A DNA stretch of 6,288 nucleotides, from contig JAEURL010000458.1 in the NCBI GenBank assembly GCA_016789165.1, forward strand, positions 1 through 6,288, read 5' to 3'. The position numbers and the translations under genes are program-made. The notes beneath the pieces were generated by a model, which saw only the letters and a program-made list of their open reading frames with translations, made no database searches and had not been told where the DNA came from. This stretch comes from Anaerolineales bacterium. GTDB taxonomy: Bacteria > Chloroflexota > Anaerolineae > Anaerolineales > UBA6663. Positions 1 through 6,087 of the stretch are shown here, piece after piece; the first letter of the stretch is position 1; the number at the start of each line of letters is the position of its first letter.

Positions 1-641
1 TCGATTCGACCTTCACTACGCCGTATCTGCTGCAGCCGCTGACCCTGGGCGCGGACTTCGTCGTCCACTCGGTCACCAAGTATCTGGGCGGCCACGGCGA
101 CGTGCTGGGCGGCGTGGTGGCCGCGGCGGCGGCGGAAGACGCGGCGGCCCTGCGCGCCACGCGCAAAGTGCTGGGCGCCACCCTCTCACCCTTCGACGCC
201 TATCTCACCCTGCGCGGCCTGCGCACCCTGGCCGTGCGCGTGCGCGAGCAGAACGCCACCGCCCAGAAGCTGGCCGAGTGGCTGGCCCAGGACCCGCGCG
301 TGACGCGCGTCTACTATGCCGGCCTGCCGGCGGACCCGGACCACGCGCTGGCGCGGCGCCTCTTCCGGCCGGGCTGCGCCGGCGGCGTGCTGGCCCTTGA
401 TCTGAAGGAGGCCAGCCGCGCCGGGGTCTTCCGTTTCCTGGAGCGCCTGCGGCTGGTGGTCTCGGCGACCACCCTGGGCGATATCACCACCCTGGCCCTC
501 TACCCGGCCATCGCCTCGCACCGGGCGCTGACGCCCGACCAGCGGGCGGCGCTGGGCATCGGCGAGGGCTGTGTGCGCCTCTCGGCCGGCCTGGAAGACC
601 CAGCCGACTTGATCGCCGATCTCCACCAGGCGCTGGGCTGA
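1..641 (+). CDS. PLP-dependent trans-sulfuration family enzyme (cystathionine gamma-synthase/lyase or methionine gamma-lyase type), C-terminal part
   Basis: The open frame enters from the left edge (first full codon at 3) and ends at TGA 639-641, giving 212 visible residues. It is the C-terminal half of a Cys/Met-metabolism PLP enzyme, a cytosolic fold-type I family whose members are normally about 380-430 residues. The PLP-binding motif [15 protein letters not shown] is clear. Its lysine (visible residue 26, codon 78-80) should form the Schiff base, and Ser23 and Thr25 should hold the phosphate. The first visible Asp lies 25 residues before the lysine, as does the family Asp that pairs with the pyridine nitrogen. 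Near the end, VRLSAGLED carries the Arg (visible 192) expected to bind the substrate carboxylate. The stretch [19 protein letters not shown] matches the usual SLGD..TL..HPA region. Substrate-specifying residues of the N-terminal half are outside the window, so lyase, synthase and sulfhydrylase cannot be told apart. The next gene follows after 25 bases on the same strand, suggesting cotranscription. Confidence 0.9.
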   Translation, partial: DSTFTTPYLLQPLTLGADFVVHSVTKYLGGHGDVLGGVVAAAAAEDAAALRATRKVLGATLSPFDAYLTLRGLRTLAVRVREQNATAQKLAEWLAQDPRVTRVYYAGLPADPDHALARRLFRPGCAGGVLALDLKEASRAGVFRFLERLRLVVSATTLGDITTLALYPAIASHRALTPDQRAALGIGEGCVRLSAGLEDPADLIADLHQALG

Positions 642-666
642 GCGCCGCCGCCTCGGCTGGCCGCCC

Positions 667-3483
667 ATGCCGCGCCGTTTCTATCTGCTCGTCACGGCCG
701 CCACGCTGGCCGGCGCCGGTCTGCGGCTCTGGCAGCTGACCGCGGTCCCGCCCGGCCTGCACTATGACTTGGCTGCCACAGCCCTGCTGGGCGCCGATGT
801 GGCCTTCCACGGCTACCGGCCGATCTTCATCACCGCCTATACCGGCCACGAGGTCCTGTTCTATTACTGGCTGGCGGCCTGGTTCAACCTGATCGGCTCG
901 TCGGTGTTTGCGCTGCGGCTGGCGGCGGCGCTGCTGGGCGTGCTCACCCTGCCGGCCGCCTTCTTCGCCGTGCGCGAGATCCTGCATGACGAGCCGGAGT
1001 CCTGGCAGCTGGCCGCCTACGCCGCGGTCCTGCTGGCCGACGCCTTCTTCCACGTCACTTTTTCGCGCTTCGGGTTCCGGGTCATCACCCAGCCGCTGAT
1101 CCAGGCGCTGGCGCTCGGCTGCCTCTTCCGCGGCCTGCGCCTCATCGGGCGGGATCAGCCGGCCGGAGCCGCCGGCGGCCGGCCGATCTTCGGCCTCCGC
1201 CGCACGCCTTTCACGCGCGGCCTGGTCAGCCTGGCCCTGGCCGGCGCCTTCACGGGCCTGGCCGCCTACACGTACCTCTCGGCGCGCTTCTTCCCCTTCC
1301 CGCTGGCCGTCTTCTGGCTGGCGCTGCTGATCGGGCTGGGGCGGCAGCGGCCGGCGCGCCTCGGCCGGTGGGCGGCGGGGTTGGGGGCCTTCGGCCTCTT
1401 TGCCCTGCTGACCTTCGCCCCGCTCGGCCTGTACTTCCTGCAGCACCCGGAGGATTTTTTCAACCGCGCCGCGCAGGTCTTGCCGCGGCCGGGCGAGGCC
1501 GCGCTGCTGTGGGACGGCCTGCGCGCCGCGGCCGGGATGCTCGTCTGGCGGGGCGAGGCGTACGACCGCTACAACCTGCCCGGCCTGCCGCTGTTCGGCT
1601 TCCCGCTGGGGCTGTTCCTGGTGCTGGGCTGGCTGATCACCCTGCGGCGCGCCGTCGCCGGCCGGGCGGCGCCGCTCGCGCGTGCGGCGGAGTGGCTGCT
1701 GCTGGCCTGGCTCCCGTTTATGCTCCTGCCGACGGCGCTGGCCGTGCGCGAGGTCTTCCCCTCCACCATCCGCGCCCTGGGGGTCGCGCCGCTGATAGCG
1801 GTCTTTCCGGCGCGCGGCCTGCTGGCCGCCTACCGCTGGCTGCAGCGCCGCTCGCCGGGCCCGCTGTTGCCCACCGCGTATCCCGTGACCGTGCTCGGGC
1901 TGGCCCTGCTCGTGGCCGGGGCCGGCGTCACCTATCGCGATTACTTCCTCACCTGGGCCAACCTGCGCACGCAGCGCCTCAACAACGACGCCGACCTGAC
2001 CGGCATCGCCGCCTATCTCAACGGGCAGGACCTGACGAACGTCACCCCGTACGTCACGGCCATCCATTTCCGGCATCCCACCCTGGCCTACCTGGCGCGC
2101 GATTTCGAGGCCGTGCGCTGGCTGACCGGCGGGCGCTCGCTGGTGGTGCCGGCCGCCGGGGAGGCGCTCTATCTCACGGCGGCCTCGGCGCCGCTGCCCG
2201 CCGAGTGGACGGCCGGCTGGGAGGCCTTTCGTGTTTTCCAGCAGCTCGGCCCGGATAACGTGCCCGAGTTTCAGGCCTACCGCTTCGCGGCCGGCCAGAC
2301 GCCGCCCCTGCCGGAATTCACGCCGCTGGCCGAGAATTTCGGCAACGCCCTCTTCCTGACCGGTGCGCGGCTGGCCGCCGACGAGCGCACCCTGACGGCG
2401 GATCTGCGCTGGCGCGTGGAGAACCCGGTGGAGACCCGGGATGTCCTGCCGTACGTCCGGCTGTATGACGCCGCCGGCCGCGCCTGGGCGCAGAGCGTCG
2501 ATTTCACGTATCCGTCTGAGCAGTGGGCGGCCGGCGATGAGCTGCTCACGCGGCTGCTCATCCCGCTGCCGGCCGGCCTGCCGGCGGGCGACTACACCGT
2601 GAAGGCCGGCTTGTTCTCGGCCGGCACGGGCGCCAGCCTGCCGCACCTGGACGCGCGCGGCGGCTTCGGCGGCGAACGGGCCGTGGCCGGGGCGCTGTCC
2701 CTGGCCGGCGGCCCGCCGGCCAGCGCGGCCGATCTGCGGGCCGCCAACGCCATCACCCCGCCGCAGACTTCGGCCGACCTGGCCGCCGGCGTGACCCTGC
2801 TGGGTTATCATCTTTCGACCGCGGAGCTGCGCCCCAACGAACGCTTCGAGCTGGACCTGTATTGGCAGGCCGCCCAGCCGGCGTCGGCCGCTTTCGAGGT
2901 CTGGCTGGGCGATCACCAGCTGGCGGCCGAGCGCGCCGCCGTGCGCGATGTGCTGATCACGCGCCTGAGCCTGCGCGTGCCGCTCGATCAGCCGGCCGGC
3001 GCCGCCGAACTGCGCGTGAGCGGGCCGGGCGGCTCGGCCGTGCTCGGTGCTGTGGAGGTGGCGGCCGTGCCGCGCCTGTTCACGGCGCCGGTGGTGGGCC
3101 AGCCCGCCGCCGCCGATTTCGCGGCGGGGCTGATCCGGCTGGCCGGCTACACGCTGGAGGCGGACGGCGAGACCCGCCTGCGGCTGGTGTGGCAAGCCGG
3201 CCCGCGCCTCATCGCGGACGACTACACGGTCTTCGTCCACCTCCACACCGCGGCCGGCCAGATCGCGGCCCAGGCCGACGGCCAGCCGCAAGGCGGCGCC
3301 GCGCCCACCTCGCTCTGGGCGCCCGGTGAGTACGTGAGCGATGATTACGCCTTCCGCCTGCCCCCCGGCAACTATTCCATCTGGGTGGGGTTATATGAGG
3401 CAGAGACCGGCCGCCGGCTGCCTGTATCAGGCGCGGGCGCGGCCGTCGATCAGATCCGCCTGGGCGAGTTCCAGATTCCTTAA
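667..3483 (+). CDS. GT-C glycosyltransferase, family 39 (PMT/ArnT-like), with long C-terminal beta-rich soluble region
   Basis: A 938-residue integral membrane protein expected to transfer a sugar from a polyprenyl-phosphate donor to a target outside the membrane. The acceptor is unknown. ATG 667 is the only usual start codon after the in-frame TGA at 610; no Shine-Dalgarno precedes it. Residues 1-425 hold about 10-12 hydrophobic segments (roughly 5-24, 62-82, 84-102, 112-130, 139-155, 186-205, 208-225, 237-257, 306-326, 342-361, 368-386, 403-421). Family-like loops include PPGLHYD (28-34), GHEVLFYYW (60-68), FSRFGFR (132-138), AAYTYLSARF (199-208) and HPEDFFNRA (260-268). Asp34 sits where the catalytic Asp of the first periplasmic loop is expected, but the usual following Glu is Leu35. 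From about 426 the chain looks extracytoplasmic: a mixed alpha/beta part to about 550, then three beta-sandwich-like segments (about 555-680, 708-800, 815-938). The last has W884-A-P-G-E and YSIWVGLYEAETGRRLP (903-919). Fold assignment of the tail is inference; membership of the GT39-like group is fairly secure. Confidence 0.85.
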   Translation: MPRRFYLLVTAATLAGAGLRLWQLTAVPPGLHYDLAATALLGADVAFHGYRPIFITAYTGHEVLFYYWLAAWFNLIGSSVFALRLAAALLGVLTLPAAFFAVREILHDEPESWQLAAYAAVLLADAFFHVTFSRFGFRVITQPLIQALALGCLFRGLRLIGRDQPAGAAGGRPIFGLRRTPFTRGLVSLALAGAFTGLAAYTYLSARFFPFPLAVFWLALLIGLGRQRPARLGRWAAGLGAFGLFALLTFAPLGLYFLQHPEDFFNRAAQVLPRPGEAALLWDGLRAAAGMLVWRGEAYDRYNLPGLPLFGFPLGLFLVLGWLITLRRAVAGRAAPLARAAEWLLLAWLPFMLLPTALAVREVFPSTIRALGVAPLIAVFPARGLLAAYRWLQRRSPGPLLPTAYPVTVLGLALLVAGAGVTYRDYFLTWANLRTQRLNNDADLTGIAAYLNGQDLTNVTPYVTAIHFRHPTLAYLARDFEAVRWLTGGRSLVVPAAGEALYLTAASAPLPAEWTAGWEAFRVFQQLGPDNVPEFQAYRFAAGQTPPLPEFTPLAENFGNALFLTGARLAADERTLTADLRWRVENPVETRDVLPYVRLYDAAGRAWAQSVDFTYPSEQWAAGDELLTRLLIPLPAGLPAGDYTVKAGLFSAGTGASLPHLDARGGFGGERAVAGALSLAGGPPASAADLRAANAITPPQTSADLAAGVTLLGYHLSTAELRPNERFELDLYWQAAQPASAAFEVWLGDHQLAAERAAVRDVLITRLSLRVPLDQPAGAAELRVSGPGGSAVLGAVEVAAVPRLFTAPVVGQPAAADFAAGLIRLAGYTLEADGETRLRLVWQAGPRLIADDYTVFVHLHTAAGQIAAQADGQPQGGAAPTSLWAPGEYVSDDYAFRLPPGNYSIWVGLYEAETGRRLPVSGAGAAVDQIRLGEFQIP

Positions 3484-3495
3484 TCGGCCGGCCCC

Positions 3496-3525
3496 TTGTG
3501 GCCGGGTATGTCCGTCGGCTACAAT
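3496..3525 (+). promoter_or_regulatory. Sigma-70-type promoter for a leaderless transcript (orphan membrane protein gene)
   Basis: A -10 hexamer TACAAT lies at 3520-3525, and a -35-like TTGTGG at 3496-3501 gives an 18-base spacer. Seven bases separate the -10 box from ATG 3533, so a start site at the normal distance would fall on or next to that codon and leave no leader. An ATG overlapping the -10 box (3524-3526) is in frame but would lie upstream of the predicted transcript start. Confidence 0.6.
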
Positions 3526-3532
3526 GCTCACG

Positions 3533-4093
3533 ATGTTCCCCAAGCCCGCCCTGCCGCCGCTCCGGCCGCCCATCGTCCGGCTGCCCAGCCTCGCCGCCAA
3601 CCCTTACTTGGCGGAGGCCCGCCGCCGCTTTGAGCGGCTGGCCGCGCAGGACCTGACCGGCCGCTGGGCTGAAGCCCGGCGCTGGCGGCTGGCGGAGGCG
3701 TGGCGCGCCGCCCAGGCCAACCTGCCTGAGTTTGAGCGCGAACTGCGCGCCAAGGCCGCCTCGTTGGGGGCCGGCCTCCCGGCGGCCCCGCCGGCCCTGG
3801 AGGCGCTGCGGGCGGCCGTGCTCACCCACTACTGCGCCAACATCCTGCATTACCAGGCGGCGCTGGGCAAGCGGCCGGGCATCCCCTCCCGGCCGGTGCC
3901 GGTGGAATGGGTCCAGATGGCGGCCGCGGCCGCCATCGTCGCCGTCATCCAGACCGCCTTGATGGTCTGGGTGCTGCACCGGCCGGCCCGCCGGTCGGCG
4001 CCGGCCCGCCGCCGTCCCGCTCCGGTCGCGCTGGCGCTGTGCCCGCGCGTGTTTACTGCGCCGCGCGCTGTCTGCCTGCCCCTGCGCTTATAG
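3533..4093 (+). CDS. Orphan protein of 186 residues with one transmembrane helix near the C-terminus
   Basis: I do not recognise a family. ATG 3533 was chosen because the TACAAT box ends seven bases before it; the frame is open further upstream to 3341, but that part overlaps the glycosyltransferase gene and is a shadow. The N-terminus is Pro-rich (residues 2-20). Residues about 25-80 are rich in Ala, Arg, Glu and Leu and look helical and amphipathic (LAEARRRFERLAAQ, then FERELRAKAASLG). HYCANILHYQAAL (about 98-110) is the most distinctive segment. A single strong hydrophobic stretch spans about 127-148, followed by an Arg-rich tail (RPARRSAPARRR), so by the positive-inside rule the C-terminus is probably cytoplasmic. 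Third positions are strongly G/C, supporting real coding, but this bias weakens in the last 20 codons (ttt, act, gct, tta), so the natural C-terminus is less certain. It is flanked by its own promoter and the desaturase spacer. Confidence 0.6.
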   Translation: MFPKPALPPLRPPIVRLPSLAANPYLAEARRRFERLAAQDLTGRWAEARRWRLAEAWRAAQANLPEFERELRAKAASLGAGLPAAPPALEALRAAVLTHYCANILHYQAALGKRPGIPSRPVPVEWVQMAAAAAIVAVIQTALMVWVLHRPARRSAPARRRPAPVALALCPRVFTAPRAVCLPLRL

Positions 4094-4168
4094 CGCCCCT
4101 CTGTTTCCCCGCCCGGGAATTCCTGCCCTTCGCCGCGCCCGACCAGGCCGGCGGAATTGACCGTTAGC

Positions 4169-4182
4169 GCGGCCCTGGCCGC
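4169..4182 (+). other. Short perfect inverted repeat in desaturase leader
   Basis: GCGGCC (4169-4174) and GGCCGC (4177-4182) are perfectly complementary around CT. The same two half-sites recur in the larger hairpin just downstream (GCGGCC at 4197-4202, GGCCGC at 4208-4213), so alternative pairings are possible. Six-base GC palindromes are common in DNA this GC-rich, so a function is not established. Confidence 0.3.
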
Positions 4183-4189
4183 ACTGGCA

Positions 4190-4220
4190 CGGGCGGGCGG
4201 CCCCAGCGGCCGCCGGCCCG
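4190..4220 (+). promoter_or_regulatory. GC-rich stem-loop in the leader of the desaturase gene
   Basis: Arms 4190-4202 and 4208-4220 pair over 13 positions with one G:G mismatch (4195/4215) around the loop CCAGC (4203-4207). It ends five bases before the AAAAGGA run that holds the Shine-Dalgarno. No T-run follows, so it is not a normal intrinsic terminator for the gene before it. A role in messenger stability or in controlling access to the ribosome site is possible, but this is inference from position only. Confidence 0.4.
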
Positions 4221-4227
4221 TCCGCAA

Positions 4228-4232
4228 AAGGA
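4228..4232 (+). promoter_or_regulatory. Shine-Dalgarno for desaturase
   Basis: AAGGA, within AAAAGGA, lies six bases before ATG 4239 and fixes that codon as the start. It contrasts with the leaderless start of the preceding gene. Confidence 0.8.
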
Positions 4233-4238
4233 TTTCCC

Positions 4239-5306
4239 ATGACTGCCTCTCAAACACTCCCCTTGAGCAAGGCCGGCAAGCCGCTCTGGGTGAAAGTGGT
4301 TGCCAAGTACCAGACCCCCGATACGCGCGCCGCCCTCTGGCAGGTGGCTACCTCGATCGTGCCGTTTTTTCTCATGCAGTTTGTGATGGCCTGGAGCCTG
4401 CAGGTCTCCTACTGGCTGACGCTCGCCCTGGGCGTGGTGACGGCCGGCTTCATGATGCGCACCTTCATCGTGCTGCACGACTGCGGCCACGGCTCCTTTC
4501 TGAAGAACCAGAAGTGGAATGACGCCCTGGGCATCCTCGCCGGCGTGCTCACGTACACGCCCTATTTCCACTGGCGGCACAGCCACGCCATCCACCACGC
4601 CACCTCCGGCGACCTGGACCGGCGCGGCATCGGCGACGTGGACACCCTGACGGTGCGCGAGTACAACGCCTTGCCCTGGCACCGCCGGCTGTGGTACCGC
4701 ATCTACCGCCACCCAATCGTGATGTTCCTGATCGGCGCGCCGCTGCTCTTCCTGGTGCTCCACCGCTTCGATTACAGCGATTTTCCGGCGCGCGAGCGGC
4801 ACAGCGTCCATTGGACCACGCTGGCCATCGCCGGCTTGACGGCGCTGATGATGGCCCTGGTGGGCTGGCGCGAGTATCTGCTGATCCACCTGCCAGTCAT
4901 CTGGATCGGCACCGTGACCGGGGTGTGGATGTTCTATGTCCAGCACCAGTTTGAAGAGACGTACTGGAAGCCGCACCCGGAGTGGGACTACTACACGGCC
5001 TCGCTCAAGGGCAGCTCCTACTACCGGCTGCCCAAGCTCCTGCAGTGGTTCACGGGCAACATCGGCTTCCATCACATCCACCACCTCAGCCCCAAGATCC
5101 CCAACTACCGGCTGGAGCAGTGCTTCCGCGAGAACCCGGTCTTCCACGACGTGAGCACGCTCACCCTGCGCTCCAGTTTCAAGACGCTGGGCTGGCGGCT
5201 GTGGGATGAGGAACAGCAGCGGCTGGTGGGCTTCGCGCGCGCGGCCGAAGTGAGCCGGCTGGCCAAGAAGCAGGAGCAGGCCCAGCACGTCCAGGCCCAG
5301 GCCTGA
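4239..5306 (+). CDS. Membrane acyl-lipid fatty acid desaturase
   Basis: A 355-residue di-iron integral membrane desaturase that introduces a double bond into acyl chains, probably on membrane lipids. All histidine boxes are intact: HDCGH (80-84), HWRHSHAIHH (111-120) and HHIHH (278-282). The extra QHQFEETYW (235-243) and LSPKIPNYRLEQC (283-295) segments are typical of the clade containing Bacillus Des and the cyanobacterial/plant-type acyl-lipid enzymes, and GDLDRRGIGDVDTLTV (124-139) also fits. Hydrophobic segments lie at about 36-52, 58-76, 93-108, 158-175, 194-210 and 213-233. Length is normal for the family. The tail (343-355) is Gln/Ala-rich and probably disordered. The start is set by a Shine-Dalgarno six bases upstream. 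The gene appears monocistronic, with its own structured leader and a strong terminator after it. No ferredoxin or flavodoxin gene is adjacent, so the electron donor must be encoded elsewhere. Position of the double bond cannot be read from sequence. A cold or membrane-fluidity role is the usual one for this family. Confidence 0.95.
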   Translation: MTASQTLPLSKAGKPLWVKVVAKYQTPDTRAALWQVATSIVPFFLMQFVMAWSLQVSYWLTLALGVVTAGFMMRTFIVLHDCGHGSFLKNQKWNDALGILAGVLTYTPYFHWRHSHAIHHATSGDLDRRGIGDVDTLTVREYNALPWHRRLWYRIYRHPIVMFLIGAPLLFLVLHRFDYSDFPARERHSVHWTTLAIAGLTALMMALVGWREYLLIHLPVIWIGTVTGVWMFYVQHQFEETYWKPHPEWDYYTASLKGSSYYRLPKLLQWFTGNIGFHHIHHLSPKIPNYRLEQCFRENPVFHDVSTLTLRSSFKTLGWRLWDEEQQRLVGFARAAEVSRLAKKQEQAQHVQAQA

Positions 5307-5320
5307 GCGTCCCAGTAAAC

Positions 5321-5355
5321 AAAAAGCCGCCGGGCCAATGCCGGCGGCTTTTTTT
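5321..5355. terminator. Bidirectional intrinsic terminator between convergent genes
   Basis: AAAAAGCCGCCGG (5321-5333) and CCGGCGGCTTTTT (5341-5353) form a perfect 13-bp stem around the loop GCCAATG, with seven Ts (5349-5355) on the plus strand. On the minus strand the A-run becomes five Ts, so the same hairpin can end both the desaturase transcript (stop at 5306) and the convergent cysteine-rich protein transcript (stop at 5374). Confidence 0.9.
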
Positions 5356-5373
5356 GTTGCGGGTTGGCGCGCG

Positions 5374-5994
5374 CTAATCCACGCGCCGCGCGCGGGCCAG
5401 GCTCTTGAGCTCGGCGTAGCCGGCCTCGCCCAGCGCCAGGATCAACTCGGCGTCGAACAGCTCGTAGAGCGGGACCGCCTGGCCGGGCGCCGGCCGGTTG
5501 CAGCTGCCGCCCTCCAGATACATCTCGCTCTCTTCGCTCAGCACGATGCGCTTCTCGATGTAGACCAGCGGGTGGAGGGCGCAGTAGAAGGGCTTGAAAC
5601 GCCAGGGGTGCAGGCCCTCGGCCAGGCCGGTCGCCTGCAGCGCGCACAGCCGGTCCGGGCGCAGGAAGACGCAGCTTTCGCCCACCGGGTGCGTGGCGTC
5701 GGGCAGGACGGCGGTGCCCGTCACCAGCCCGCCGGCCGGGTGGTCGTCGTCCGGTTCGGCCGTGCCGTCGAACCACAGGGCCGGGTCCCGGCGCGCCTCG
5801 GGCAGGTGCGGCTGGATCAGGTGCTGGTGGGCCAGCACATCGGCGGCGTGTTCCACGCTCACGTACACGCCGCCAGTGCAGCAGTAGGATTGGCATTCCG
5901 CCAGCGAGCAGCGCCGGACCGGGCGCGCCGCGAGCAGGTCCGCATCCACGCGGACGCCGTTGACGATCAGATCGGGTTCGGTTGCGGGCAGCAT
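5374..5994 (-). CDS. Cysteine-rich DUF3109-like protein, putative metal or Fe-S binding
   Basis: A 206-residue soluble protein without signal peptide or membrane helix. It carries eight cysteines in the arrangement I associate with DUF3109, a family related in style to the YkgJ-like CxxxCC proteins: CSLAECQSYCC (Cys29, 34, 38, 39), CVFLRPDRLC (Cys108, 117), KPFYCALHPL (Cys138) and GGSCNR (Cys165). Such clustering suggests binding of zinc, iron or a cluster; the biochemical role of the family is not known to me. An acidic insert DDDH (82-85) and an extended GEAGY..LKSLARARR C-terminal helix complete it. The start at ATG 5992-5994 (reverse) is supported by GGAGG five bases upstream. The gene converges on the desaturase, sharing its terminator, and diverges from the HAD gene. 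Family assignment is from recalled motif pattern, so moderately sure; the cysteine pattern itself is directly visible. Confidence 0.65.
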   Translation of the reverse strand: MLPATEPDLIVNGVRVDADLLAARPVRRCSLAECQSYCCTGGVYVSVEHAADVLAHQHLIQPHLPEARRDPALWFDGTAEPDDDHPAGGLVTGTAVLPDATHPVGESCVFLRPDRLCALQATGLAEGLHPWRFKPFYCALHPLVYIEKRIVLSEESEMYLEGGSCNRPAPGQAVPLYELFDAELILALGEAGYAELKSLARARRVD

Positions 5995-5999
5995 CAGGG

Positions 6000-6004
6000 C
6001 CTCC
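6000..6004 (-). promoter_or_regulatory. Shine-Dalgarno for the cysteine-rich protein
   Basis: Read on the minus strand, GGAGG lies five bases before the ATG at 5994-5992. It is the strongest ribosome site in the window and fixes this start. Confidence 0.85.
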
Positions 6005-6075
6005 GAGTCTGGAGTTTAACCAGGCCGGCGGCCGGCGCAATGGTCAAACCCTCCAAAAGATGCGCCGGGAAACGC

Positions 6076-6081
6076 TATAAT
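6076..6081 (+). promoter_or_regulatory. Consensus -10 box for a leaderless HAD gene transcript
   Basis: A perfect TATAAT lies six bases before ATG 6088, so the expected transcript start coincides with the start codon. I find no good -35 element 16-18 bases upstream (the region around 6052-6059 reads tccaaaag). Layout and sequence resemble the TACAAT element at 3520-3525. Confidence 0.6.
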
Positions 6082-6087
6082 CGCCGC

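Noticed and set aside
1368..2258. A 296-codon plus-strand frame inside the glycosyltransferase gene
   Set aside because: The product is an Ala/Arg/Gly/Pro-rich shadow of the true frame with no motifs and no start signal.
484..3291. A 935-codon open frame on the minus strand opposite the glycosyltransferase gene
   Set aside because: It is a by-product of high GC3 coding on the plus strand. The translation is Arg/Gln/Gly-rich and low in complexity, with no recognisable domain, whereas the plus-strand frame has membrane segments and family motifs.
3488..3505. CCGGCC / GGCCGG inverted repeat with loop CCTTGT just after the glycosyltransferase stop, as a terminator
   Set aside because: The stem is only six pairs, has no T-run after it and overlaps the -35 region of the next gene. 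The hexamer is extremely common throughout this window.
3341..3532. Upstream extension of the orphan protein to ATG 3341
   Set aside because: It would overlap the glycosyltransferase gene by 143 bases in another frame and place the start far upstream of the TACAAT promoter.
4088..4093. TTATAG as a -10 box for the desaturase gene
   Set aside because: No -35 element lies at a proper distance (TTTACT at 4052 is 30 bases away), and it overlaps the stop codon of the preceding gene. The desaturase promoter therefore remains unidentified.
5105..6040. A 311-codon minus-strand frame overlapping the cysteine-rich protein and desaturase genes
   Set aside because: It runs in a different frame from the DUF3109-like protein, crosses the bidirectional terminator and is Arg/Pro/Gly-rich; the overlapping 206-residue frame has the ribosome site and the conserved cysteines.
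6018..6046. A promoter for the minus-strand cysteine-rich gene using TTGACC (minus strand) and a TTAAAC-like -10
   Set aside because: TTGACC is a good -35 match, but the AT-rich candidate -10 is about 22 bases away, too far for a normal spacer.
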